A DNA stretch of 64,000 nucleotides from Gymnopus androsaceus JB14 (Eukaryota > Basidiomycota > Agaricomycetes > Agaricales > Omphalotaceae): contig ML769389.1 in NCBI GenBank assembly GCA_009733575.1, forward strand, positions 310,001 through 374,000. The letters are read 5' to 3'. How positions within the stretch are numbered: position 1 is the stretch's first letter; each line of letters starts with the position of its first letter. This document shows, one piece after another, positions 37,291-47,818 of this stretch. A program made the position numbers and the translations under genes. The notes under the pieces are model-generated. The model worked only from the letters and a program-made list of their open reading frames with translations, was not told where the DNA came from and did not search any database.

Positions 37291-38274
37291 ATGCCAGGCA
37301 GCGGGCTACCCTACTCGAGATGAGCTTTTAGCGGATTACCCAGCCGCCTTCACTTGGGAGCAACTCAAGACGTTCGTAAACTCTGGGCAAGTCGGCACCC
37401 TTCCCAATGGTAATTTGTAACTGAGGTAGAGATGATTCTCAGTGATCTTGGCCTGTTGAAGCGCGATAGAAAGCTTCAGCAAAGATACAACATCTGGGCA
37501 GCTGGTATTAGACAAGAGTACGGTTCTATGGGTAAGGATCTTCCTGTGTCAATGCTATTACTCACAGTAATGCAGTAAATTATCTGCAGAATCGTCGCCT
37601 GCAATGGGGCAAGCCCGATACACTCTCGTTGTTGACTTCCTCCCTCAACGTTGAAATGAATGGAAGCGCTGTGGAGGATGATTCTGTGGATGATGTTCCA
37701 CCGCCATATTTCACTGCTGAAACCCCGAGTAGGTATATTAGCGTTATTCAAAACGATTGGCCTTACTCTGGTGAGCTAGTACTTGCTATTTCAATTATTA
37801 CTCGTCTGAATCATTCCTGTAGTCCCTCCGGAGATCGAGCATGTACTTGTCTGGACCAAGGTTCCCATTTATCATCCAGATATCGTTCCTTCGTCCATTG
37901 CTCCTAGAGTAGAACAAGATGGTCTATGGGGGTTTACAGGGAACACCTCACCTCCGCCGTCACCTTCCAACCTTCCTTCCTGTCTGCCTGCCCTCGCAGA
38001 ATGGGGAATCACTAAAGACAAGATGATTGTATCTCAGAAGGGCACGGAAGAGGAAGAGGCTTTGGTACGCCAAGTGGGAAGCCATGTGCATGAATACGTT
38101 AAGAAGAGATGGAATGAAAACGAGTGGGAGACGGCTTGGTTTGTGAATCCTCCAGTGAGTGCTTAGACGCGACTTTGGGCTTGTGAATGACCATTTTCCG
38201 ATTTTTAGCGTTTACAGAGTGTACCCGGACTGGCACACATTCATGTGTTTGCCAAAAGAAAAACACTCTCATAG
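37291..38274 (+). CDS. DUF3605 protein (GlcNAc-induced protein 1 type)
   Basis: Fungal DUF3605 family, annotated elsewhere as N-acetylglucosamine-induced protein 1; biochemical role unknown. Exons 37291-37386, 37443-37531, 37576-37770, 37823-38154 and 38209-38274. Conserved blocks are YSRDELLADYPAAFTWEQLK, GDLGLLKRDRKLQQRY, NYLQNRRLQWGKP, NDWPYSVPPEIEHVLVW, and the end RLQSVPGLAHIHVFAKRK. The first intron uses a GC-AG pair (GCAAGT...TCTCAG, 37387-37442); only this choice gives the conserved NSGDLGLLKRD. All frames are intact. Confidence 0.88.
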
Positions 38275-39026
38275 TAGATGTATGTTTGTGAAATAGACAG
38301 CTTTAGAAGTGTACAGTCTGGAATTTTGGCGCCCTCTGCCAGCCGTCTTCCCCTGCTTGAATCACTTCGCCACATCTCCTTCATCAAAACTCCGCCCCAC
38401 TCGAATATCTTCCAACAGTATTAGCACTGTTACCCCACGTCCCAAACAGCTCTCCAGGTGAATTTGATCTTTTTTTTGAACTTTCAACGTTTTGTTCACC
38501 GTTGGACGCAAGTCCCATCGATGATTTCACATATCTGCATTATCAAGGGCAGCGGTGACTGCCCAAAAGGTTGGGTCAACTCCGAAGACTAAAAGCGCTA
38601 TCGGCCCTACTATGAAATCCGAGTGTTTGTACAGCGCAGTCTTCAACATGTGGTACAGAGTCTCTTTGAAGATGCAAGTGGGCGAGTATGTACCCATATC
38701 GTTTCTTGTCCTTGCGGCGCTCCTTCGGGGCTGTATTTGACTAACTATGTACGACGATTGAATTACCACATTGAATGACCACATTGAGAAAGAACTTGGA
38801 CAAATTTTGAACGCGCCGCGGAGACAACATACGAGTATAACAGCGCGAGGAAAGATTTACTTAGCTAGGAAGAGTTATTGGAGACTTCGGGAAGATCATC
38901 ATATGAGTAAACGTAGCATATGGTCTTTCGGTGAACCGCGCAACTAAATGTCCCGAAGCGCCGGATTCCGGAACCGGATCTCAGAGCTGTCAAACTCATT
39001 TGCACACCTTTCTCTTATCTTCCGAC
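38275..39026. other. Intergenic before the NLR
   Basis: No supported gene in 750 bp. A fragment near 38520-38780 reads as short peptides in two frames without family resemblance. A TTTTGGCGCC motif lies at 38324. Confidence 0.4.
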
Positions 39027-42000
39027 ATGGCCTCTGACGATCTAGAGTCGCTGTGGAACGATGCGTGCGCTCAGTTCGAGAAGGCCAATGGCTGCTCACT
39101 CTCCGATATTCTTCCGGGATCGGCGACTACAAGCAACGACATCGAGAAGATCTTTGAGAACGCTGAGAATCAGTTTGCTACATTTCGAGAAAAGGGTAGC
39201 AAACTACGCTCTATCTTGAAACCTTTTGCGGAGACTATCCACTCCCTCGCGGATGTTTTGGGACATGGTCTGAAGTTGGTGAGTAGGCTGAATGTCGTTT
39301 TCTTCAGCATGTACATGTGTTCAATATCCAAGCAGATCTATCCGCCAGCAGAGGCCATTACAGCAGCTGTCATATTCCTCTTGGAGGTATTTCTTTTTTC
39401 TAACATAACATATAGATCTTATACTCACATATACCTTCAGGGGTCTCAAAGATTGTCGAAGGATTATGATGCGCTCCAAGATCTTCTTACCGACCTACGT
39501 TTCATCCTTGGCCGTGTCCGCATCTACGCCACTCTGGATCTGCCAGAGCAGGTAGAGAGTGTCAAAGAGCTGGTTGTGAAATGTTTGGTCCAGGTGCTCG
39601 AGAATCTACGTCTAGTCTCGCACGTGGTGAAGGATGGTCGAAGACGTGCGTTAATTCTTGACTCTTGTCCTTCTTGGATGTTAAAGCATTTTACGACAGT
39701 TGCTTTCCTCAAAACCTTGATTCACAAGGACTCAAAGATTCAGGAAGCTTTCAAAAAATTGGACCAATTGGCAAAACACGAAGGCCACACAGTTGATCTT
39801 GCCATCCTCTCCATCTTGACCAAACTATTGAAGACTGTAAATGATTCGGTGGAAAGTGAGTCCATTTCAAGCTATTTGTGAAGGCCTAGTCTTGATTGTG
39901 TTTTGTAGAAAACAAGAACCATTCTCAAATATCCCAAGATACCCTTGAGATCATATCCTCTATTGCTGATGAGCAAAGAAGTAAGACATCTTCTTGCCAA
40001 CTGCTCGTAAAGAGTCTTACAAGGATCCAGAAATATCCAATTCTAGTCAAAATATACTCAAAGAACTTCAAGAACTTGCATTACCTATACTGCAGGACAT
40101 CCGTGAGTTTCAGGAGTTTCTCTTACTTGAAACATGCTGATAGGCCTTTCATAGAAGGGACACAGGAAATACAGAAACTCCGCCCACCATTCAACTACCA
40201 GGTTGAGCACAACGAGTGTCTGAAAGACACCCGACCCGACATCTTCCGAGACATCAATGATTGGGTTGATGACAGGACTGGGCCCAATGTCTTTTGGCTT
40301 GAGGGCCCTCCCGGAACAGGGAAATCGACCATTAGCACATCTCTCTGACACCAGCTTGCTGACCAGCACCGTCTTGGAGCGTCCTGCTTCTTTAGTCGAG
40401 AGGATGCCGCATTGCATACGCTGGAGTCAGTATGCCTCTGCATCACCTACAATCTGGCTCAGAAGCACCCATTCATCAGAGGGCATGTCATTCAAGCCCT
40501 TTGTTGTCAGGACATTGATCTCACAGACACCAGTTCATCTAAGCTGTTCCAGAAGCTAATTTTTGATGTTCTTGAGGCTGCTGCGCCTGGGTTCAATGAC
40601 TGTATTGTGATTGTCATTGATGCCATGGATGAATTTGGAGGCTCTGATCATTATAATCAAAAGCAGTCTTCTCTCCTGCAGACATTGATTCCAAAGTGGC
40701 ACATGCTGCCTCCCTCCTATAAACTTTTCATCACTAGTCGGAATCAAGGCTATCTTCCAAAACATCTGGATATTGCTGCCCACAAAATCAGACATTTGGA
40801 AATTGGGGAAACTACCTCTGACCAAACCAACATTGACATTCGGCTATTCTTTGAACACCATTTCAAGGAGCTTACTGATCGCTCACCCTGAAAGCAAATG
40901 GACCATAGACTCAGAGAAGCTGGACATCCTAACTGCTGCTGCAGCTGGGTTATTTATTTGGGCTAGCACCATTGTGCCGTCTGGTCAATATGCGACGTGC
41001 TGCTCTTAAGCAAGTCTTAAAGGACTTACTTGAGAGACAAACTACTGTTGGCCAGAAAGCACTTCCATCTCTCAATGAGCTGTATAAACACATCTTGAAA
41101 TCTGCATATGACTCACTTCCAGAGAGAGAGGCAAGACCTACGAAAAGATATGTGGAACCATTATCTGTGCACGGGTTCCTCTCTCCATATCTGCTCTTGC
41201 ATCCATTGTGGGACAGGAGGTTGAGTATGTTGAGGAAATTGTTGATTGTCTTAAGCCCATTCTAATGAACTCTGGGACCCTCCGGTTTGTGCACAAGTCC
41301 TTTGTTGACTATTTGCAGACTGATCACTGCCCTGCCTTGTTCCAATGTGATGTGGAGACTGTTGAACAAGAGCTCATGGCTCCTGCTTCAAGATCATGCA
41401 TGATTTGCTGCATTTTGACATGGGTGGGCTGTACCCTGCCCAATTTAAAGCCAATATTCCACCAGATATCTGTCTGAAAATTGTGGAAGAAGTGCAGTAT
41501 GCTTGTTGTTTCTGGGGAGACCATCTTAGATTTTTGCATGGGAAGGGCAAACAATGCAGCATTGATATCCAAGAGAAAGTATTGTCATTTTTGAAGGAAT
41601 CATTTCTCTACTGGCTAGAGGTCATGAGCATTTTAGCATGCTTGCCAGCTGCTTTATCTGCTCTTTCAGCAACTCATGCTCTTTCAACAGGTAAGTGACA
41701 GAATATTTTCTTTGATATTTTGCTGAGCTTACCATGTTTCGATAGCTGCACTCAGAGACTGAGGTTACACAGTTAGCCTGGGATTATCAATTGTTCCTTC
41801 ATCAATTTTCTTATCCCATCTCCCAAGCATATCCACACATTTACATCTCTGCCCTACCTTTGGCTCCCAGGCACTCACTCATCTGGAAGCAGTATATTGA
41901 CCAGGTGCCACAGACATTGACAATCCTGTCAAATGCAGATGAGTACTGGCCAGTACAGCTTTGTGTAATAACAGGCCATGAGTATTCTTTTACCTCAGTT

Positions 42001-42819
42001 GCCTTATCTCCCAATGGCTCCCAGATTGTCTCTGGGTCATTTGACAATACCATCTGCATTTGGGATGCAGTGACTCAACAGCCCATGGGTGAACCACTTC
42101 AAGGCCATGAGCATTCTGTTACCTCAGTTGCCTTCTCTCCCAATGGCTCCCAGATTGTCTCTGGGTCAAGGGACAAGACCATCCGCATTTGGGATGCAGT
42201 GACTCAACAGCCCATTGGTGAGCCACTTCAAGGCCATGAACATCCTGTTACCTCAGTTGCCTTATCTCCCAATGGCTCCCAGATTGTCTCTGGGTCATCA
42301 GACAATACCATCCGCATATGGGATGCAGTGACTCAACAGCCCATTGGTGAGCCACTTCAAGGCCATGAACATCCTGTTACCTCAGTTGCCTTCTCTCCCA
42401 ATGGCTCCCAGATTGTCTCTGGGTCAAGGGACAATACCATCCGCATTTGGGATGCAGTGACTCAACAGCCCATTGGTGAGCCACTTCAAGGCCATGAGCT
42501 TTCTGTTACCTCAGTTGCCTTCTCTCCCAAAGGCTCCCAGATTGTCTCTCGGTCAGATGACAATACCATCCGCATTAGGGATACCACTACCCTGTCAATG
42601 CCTTCCCTGATTTCTAAGAAGCTTATCAGTGTGCAGAAAGTTGACTCTGATGGAACTGTAGTAGCAACTATTTTGCATCTTCTTTATGATGGTTGGGTTG
42701 TCAACAGTGATACTCAACGGCTCTTCTGGATTCCTCACCATCTTCATTCCTTCTTAGCGACTTCTAGACTATCTGGTATCCTAGCATCAAGAGGAATCAT
42801 TGTTATCCAGTGTACATAG
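39027..42819 (+). pseudogene. Goodbye-NACHT-WD40 NLR, broken
   Basis: Fungal STAND/NLR protein of the heterokaryon-incompatibility or immune-receptor type. Exons 39027-39278, 39336-39386, 39441-39855 and 39909 onward encode a Goodbye-like N-terminal domain (LWNDACAQFEKANGCSL, KLIYPPAEAITAAVIFLLE). NACHT follows: Walker A GPPGTGKST near 40305, Walker B IVIVIDAMDEFGG near 40610, LFITSRNQG sensor near 40730. Then a helical linker and a WD40 C-terminus. Lesions: an in-frame TGA at 40346, directly after Walker A; frame changes near 40880, 40978, 41125, 41390 and at the 41690-41750 intron. The WD40 part (41791-42819) is open. Confidence 0.85.
41974..42600 (+). repeat. Five 129-bp WD40 repeats of high identity
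   Basis: Units start at 41974, 42103, 42232, 42361 and 42490, exactly 129 bp (43 codons) apart. Units 1-4 are nearly identical at DNA level and read GHEHSVTSVAFSPNGSQIVS, then a variable short loop (SFDNTI, SRDKTI, SSDNTI, SRDNTI), then IWDAVTQQPIGEPLQ. The fifth is partly degenerate. Such high-internal-conservation WD repeats are known from fungal NLRs (HET-D/HET-E type), where they recombine and diversify recognition. Confidence 0.95.
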
Positions 42820-43033
42820 TCTTTTTTTTTACAACTTGTACAAATAGTCATAGGTGTTTCCTTTTCATCAGCAAAACCTGTATGTTCTCCAGAGTAATCC
42901 AGAGTGCTCTGGAGCTCTCTGGAGACCACCCATTATTTGACACAACAAACTTTTGAGCCCCATTCAAATTTAATCAAGAAATTATATTGTAACCTGGCAA
43001 TAATAATAGCAAGTTCATACAATCATTTATTTG

Positions 43034-43072
43034 TACTAGTACTAGTACTACTACTTACCACTACTACTACTA
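43034..43072. repeat. ACT/AGT microsatellite
   Basis: Imperfect trinucleotide tract of ACT and AGT units in the spacer between the NLR and F-box copy F. The 300 bp around it holds no gene. Confidence 0.8.
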
Positions 43073-43313
43073 AGTGCTGGTTAATGATTTTCAAGTTCTG
43101 CCTCCACATCTCCCCCAAGTCTCTACAACCTTTGGACATTATCAAATAGTCAATTGGAAGTCACCGTTTACTCAGAAGGTAGTTCTAATAGGAACTTCTT
43201 CTGGCCACTGGATGCCTCTAGTGCATTTATATCAAGATTATCCTGTGTATTGACAACACTGTCTCTCAGCAGCATTACAATCTTGGATTTGGATCTCATT
43301 GCAACTCTTCATC

Positions 43314-43412
43314 CAGTGGCTGCCAAAATTGATGTCACCCCACGTGACCTACTGAATGGCTACTGAATAGGCGACTAAATTGGGGGGGTGACATCAATTT
43401 TGGCAGCCACTG
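43314..43412. mobile_element. 99-bp MITE with 28-bp perfect TIRs
   Basis: Inverted repeats 43314-43341 and 43385-43412 are perfect over 28 bp (CAGTGGCTGCCAAAATTG...), leaving a 43-bp core. It sits inside F-box copy F; comparison with copy G suggests the ancestral junction CTTCATCTTTTGCC and a TC dinucleotide at both edges, hinting at a 2-bp target duplication. Non-coding. Confidence 0.9.
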
Positions 43413-43649
43413 TCTTTTGCCTTCTCTCACCAAATTTTCCATCAAAGCGTTGGAGGATCCGATGGGTGAAAGCCCAATAACATCCCACCTCATCTTGAGC
43501 ATGCACAGCTCATCTCCCACAGCACTCCTTCCGAAATTACGCTCTCTTTCTATAAAATTAAGCAGAACCTCCCACAGAACCTTGTTTGACACTATTGCGT
43601 TCATCAGGATGATCTCATCCCACTGGATATCTCACTGCTCCTTAGGGAT

Positions 43650-44440
43650 GGATAATTCTAATGAACAACCCCATTGATTTGAAGCAACCCTTCTGACAAT
43701 CCCTTTGTATCTCGTGATTGCCGGTCACGCTGGATGTTGTCATGTTGACCGGGATGAGAACTTTGACATGCTGTTCAGCTGCCGCCAGCATCCAATACAA
43801 CCATGATGACCATGCCACGACTTCAGCCTCCTAACCTTTCCTCTTCATCCTTCTTACTTCTATCCTATTCATGATCACATTCAATGCTAATTAACAAGAA
43901 ACAAGATGATTAATCACACAGCTGGAACCTTTTTAGCACAGTACAGGTTTTTTCTTGGGAGTGTGGCAATGACTCGGACAAACAAGAGTAGCTACGGATA
44001 CAAGTATATAGTATTTCCTAGGTGCACTTTTCTTTACTTGCATAATCCTAGACTTGCTCACTTTTCTATAAGTTAGATATGGATCTATGTTGCCGCAGCT
44101 GGAGTTCAACCTGTGGGACATTGGTTTGGACCGCTAGGTCCAGGTCGCGCATCAACCAGTGCCACAAAATCAACAGTGGACACACTGCGACTCATGACAT
44201 GCGGATACCCATGCCATGTTATGTACTTTAAACTCATACAAACCTCCCAACCCTGTTCACGTTCTCATTTTGCTACTATACATACTTAGATTTTACAACT
44301 ACTACTTTATTACTTTGAACTTTCGAACTATTCGCTGTGACCCGCTGCAAGACTGGTGTGACTGTCACTATTCCGCCGGAATTCTTAGGGTTGTTAGAAC
44401 CCAACAACCCCTTCAACAGGGATGTCCAGTAGAATTATCC
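43650..44440. mobile_element. 791-bp MULE-like non-autonomous element
   Basis: Termini GGATAATTCTA (43650-43660) and its complement (44430-44440) continue as imperfect inverted repeats for about 28 bp. The 9-bp CTTAGGGAT flanks both ends (43641-43649 and 44441-44449) and is repeated once more at 44452-44460. It interrupts F-box copy F. The 9-bp duplication fits Mutator-like elements. No transposase reading frame. Confidence 0.8.
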
Positions 44441-45059
44441 CTTAGGGATACCTTAGGGATAGATTGCTCAATCACTGGTCCTCTGCTTTTCCAATCGGGA
44501 GGTCGAGGAGGAGGTTTACAAACCTCTATGGGATTTGGATAGGATGGGGATGTGAGTGGTTATCACTGGCATCAATTATAAAAGTCAATAAGTGGATACT
44601 TTGGGGTCTTGCAGGAATAGATTGGATGCGATATTTTCTTGGTTTTCATATGCACTTGATTTTCTCATTTAAACAATTTATTGTCATAGTACAGTACTTT
44701 GCTCACTTCTAAATTTCTACCTGGTCATGGGAAGCCCTGCATGTATATAGTCCCGCATTTACATTTGAACTTATCGCGACAATGTTCATGTTTGGACCAC
44801 AAAGCTATAAAATAATAGTAGATCCACAAAGTCTGAAGAGAGAACTTGGAGAGAACCCATTTAATCTGTCACATACAATTTGCTGCAACAATTTCCTTGG
44901 CCAGCCAGGGAGGAACCACCAACCAAATTATCCTTAACGTACCTGTCATCGCCTACCTTCCAGCTCTTGCTATCAGTGCTGTTTGCACTCTATGGCGCTT
45001 TCTGGCTTTGGCATCATCAGACTGTGGTCGCAAATCAGGGTAGAGACAGCCTCCGGGGG

Positions 45060-45253
45060 TGTAATGGGCCCCTTGGACGGATGAACATACTTCTGTCCGG
45101 TACTTATAGTGACGGATGTGATTCCGTCATGCTAGTCTTTTATCTTTGAAACCCCCATGTACTAGCTTGATTAACCTACCGTTTACCGGGTTTATTTGGA
45201 CATCAGGCTCATGCCTTCAATGATATTTGACTCCGGCTCCCTGAGCCGTTACA
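45060..45253. mobile_element. 194-bp element with TGTAA termini
   Basis: Inserted in F-box copy G, where copy H continues without a break. Imperfect inverted ends begin TGTAATGGGCC (left) and TGTAACGGCTC (right, complement). GGGGG flanks both sides (45055-45059, 45254-45258). Contains an internal hairpin TGACGGA/TCCGTCA. Too short to code. Confidence 0.7.
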
Positions 45254-45625
45254 GGGGGAGAAGTAATGTCCACTATGCAGAGCGGGTTTATATCAACTCT
45301 CCAACTCTATCTGGACTATTCAGCCGATTCGCCTCTCCTAATTGATTTACAAATGCCAGACACTTTGGATGTGGATAAGAGTGATCTTTCTGCACTTCCC
45401 CTCCTTCTTGACCACACATTCAGCTATACTGGTGATTTTGATAAGTTGGCCAATTGTGAGGGGTTCTGTCGACATCCTTCATTCCCTATTCTTGATGTTC
45501 TAAATCTGAGAGGCTGAGATTCAGAGGACAGATCTTGACTGCTTTGAGCATGCGCCAGAGCTCCGTGCAGTCAAGAGAGATTATCTTGAAGAAGACTCTC
45601 ACTTACCCTGGACTCAACTCACCTC

Positions 45626-46672
45626 TAGACTCGAACCAGCTGGCTGCATCGGCCTGGTGATGTTCGATGAAAGATGATCGAAATTCGGGCTGGAACAGCC
45701 GACTGGTATTTAATCTGGCACTTTTGGCACGGTCGGCTTTTTTCACACGTTGACTTATGAACTTCAACAAATTTTCTTAGCATTGATTATTCAAACTCAT
45801 AAGTCCAAAATTCTGAAGAGACAGTTTTGTGCAGAATTTTACAGCCATTCAAACGTATATCTTTATTAAGTGTAATTATTTGAAGCCATTGCTCAAAATT
45901 AAATTTACATGTTAACCGCATGGGCGCTTAGTACTTCTAAGCACCCGGCTCCGCGATAAGCTAGCAGAGCGCGCTTATCAGAGGATAAGCTAAGCACGGC
46001 TTGAGAGTCGGCAGCGCACCGTTAAGCGCCTTCAACCTTTGGAGTCGACTCTCATAGCCGTCGCTCCTATATCATTCTTTTTGAGCCTCCCACCCAACCA
46101 TTCCCGGCTCTTTTCCTTTAAAAATTTTTGAGAACTAAAATTCAAATATCTAGAAGCTAAGATTATATAGTCTAGTACCAGCGTCTTCCGACGTTCCGGC
46201 TTTGACCGCGCGTTTGTTATAAAATATTTTTAAAATAAATAAAAATTAAAAAATTAAAAAAATTAAAAAATATTTGCCCACCCGCGCGGGCCAAGCCCCA
46301 GCCAAACCTCTCTACTAGCATTGACTCCATTTATATATAACTAACTTAACTCTCATTAGAGTGCCCCTAGCTTATTCAAGCGCTCAAGTGCTGCGTCATC
46401 TGGTGACATGTCATCGGTTCAAAGTAATTAGCATCTAGCAAACTCATTTCTCAACATATTCAGATAAAAACAAATAATTATTCTTCAGCGAAGAAATCCT
46501 CAAAAAAGTGTCTCTTCAGAATTTTGGGCGCATGGGTTTGAAAAATCGATTCTCAGAAAATTTGTTGAAGTCAATAAGTCGGCGTGTGAAAAAAGCCGAC
46601 TAAGCCAAAACTGCCAGGATCGACTCATCATCAAACGTCGCTGCATCCACTACGGCGACTGGCTCGAGTCTA
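45626..46672. mobile_element. 1047-bp MULE-like element, about 220-bp TIRs
   Basis: Termini TAGACTCGAACCAG (left) and TAGACTCGAGCCAG (right, complement), with long imperfect inverted repeats continuing about 220 bp and highly similar in the segment around CGGCTTTTTTCACACG and CCAAAATTCTGAAGAGACA. A perfect 9-bp target duplication ACTCACCTC lies at 45617-45625 and 46673-46681, and joining the flanks restores F-box copy G. The core is non-coding, with an AT-only tract at 46218-46276 and a motif GCGCGGGCCAAGCCC shared with the left end of the window. Long TIRs and 9-bp duplication point to Mutator-like origin. Confidence 0.9.
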
Positions 46673-47426
46673 ACTCACCTCATTGGATGTTAGTCCACGT
46701 ATAGGAAGGGATATAAATCTTCTTCACAGCTGCCATGACCTGACTGTTTTGAAATTACGGGATTTCTGGACAACACTGGGGAAAAACAGCACATCATTGA
46801 CGAGGCTCGAATCATTCACTTTTATTGGATCTAGAGATGAGCGAGACAGCATGCTGGAAGAGATGTTCTCCCGCTTTACATTCCCTTCCTTGAAAGAACT
46901 CATCATTTATTCAGAAGATGGCTCTAGCGCAAGCCTCATCTGGCCACTGTATGCCTTTAGTGCATTCATGTCGAGGTCATCCTGCATATTGACAATGCTG
47001 TCTCTCAGCAGCGTTATGATTTCAGATTCGGATCTCGTCGCCACTCTCCGTCTTTTGCCTTCTCTCACAAAATGGTCCATCGATGGCCTGGCAAATTCAG
47101 GAGGCGGAAGCCCGATAATGTCCCATTTCATTTCGCACATGCACGCCTCATCTGCTGCACCTCTCCTTCCAAAATTGCACTCTTTATCCATAAAATCTCA
47201 TGGCACCGTCTTCGACAATGCTGCATTCGTCAGTATGGTCTCATCCCGCTGGCTACCTGATCGCACACATGCGGTCATCATCGGGATAGATTGCTTGAGG
47301 TCCTTAGTCCTCCACTTTGCGGAACGGGAACTGGACAAGGAGGCATATCGACCGCTGTTTGATCTGGATAGGAAGGGGATGCGAGTAGTTATCACTGGGA
47401 GAATTTGGGGCGGTCGTGGTGGTTAG

Positions 47427-47818
47427 TGGGTCTTAGGTTAATACGCTGAAGTACTGGCATGTTATCTTCCTTTATAGTAATTTCAGTGCTGCAGAGTTAC
47501 TTTAGACTTTTGCTCTCCTCAATCGCGACAGTAACTATTGCGGACGATTACAAGACACTAATTTTCAAAAGTATCGGGCCTGGCTGTAATGACACTAAAG
47601 ACGAGATTTCGCAGTTACTTATCCGCTTCCATTGCATGTATAAATTCTTGAGCAAGATTCGACCAGCGGCCATGCGCAATTCACAGGGAATGTCGCGTAA
47701 CAAGCACCATTTCTAAACTTTTATCACCGGATTCTGCATGTCCCAGTGAAGAGTATGACGCCCAGGTCCTGTACAGTACGTAGTCAGACTTGTACAAACT
47801 TGAAGAAGATATCACCAA
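47427..47818. other. Intergenic
   Basis: No gene seen between the tail of F-box G and the hypothetical gene on the minus strand. Confidence 0.45.

Larger units (their letters stand above)
43150..44565 (+). pseudogene. F-box-like paralog F, 5'-truncated, two insertions
   Basis: Only the C-terminal third of the family is present. It starts near 43160 with VTVYSEGSSNRN and WPLDASSAFISR, is cut at 43313 by a 99-bp MITE, and resumes as LLPSLTKFSIKALEDP...LPKLRSLSIKL to 43640. There it is cut again by a 791-bp element, and the end (a DRMGM-VVITG match, 44452-44565) lies beyond it. No F-box domain remains. Confidence 0.82.
44846..47426 (+). pseudogene. F-box-like paralog G, two nested insertions
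   Basis: Closest to copy H. The F-box motif itself is degraded; the match begins near 44880 (LQQFPWP, then VIAYLPALAISAVCT) with frame changes. It is interrupted by a 194-bp element at 45060 and a 1047-bp element at 45626. Between them is MSTMQSGFISTLQLYLD...PSFPILDVLNLRG. After the second element a clean open stretch (46683-47426) covers the C-terminal half, ending VVITGRIWGG. Without the two insertions the order of blocks is colinear with H. Confidence 0.85.

Noticed and set aside
38527..38784. Overlapping reading frames on both strands before the NLR.
   Set aside because: Short, without recognisable motifs; the plus-strand version has an early stop.
40257..40559. Alternative plus-strand frame through the NLR stop codon region.
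   Set aside because: Shadow of the NACHT frame; the conserved motifs are in the other frame on both sides of the stop.
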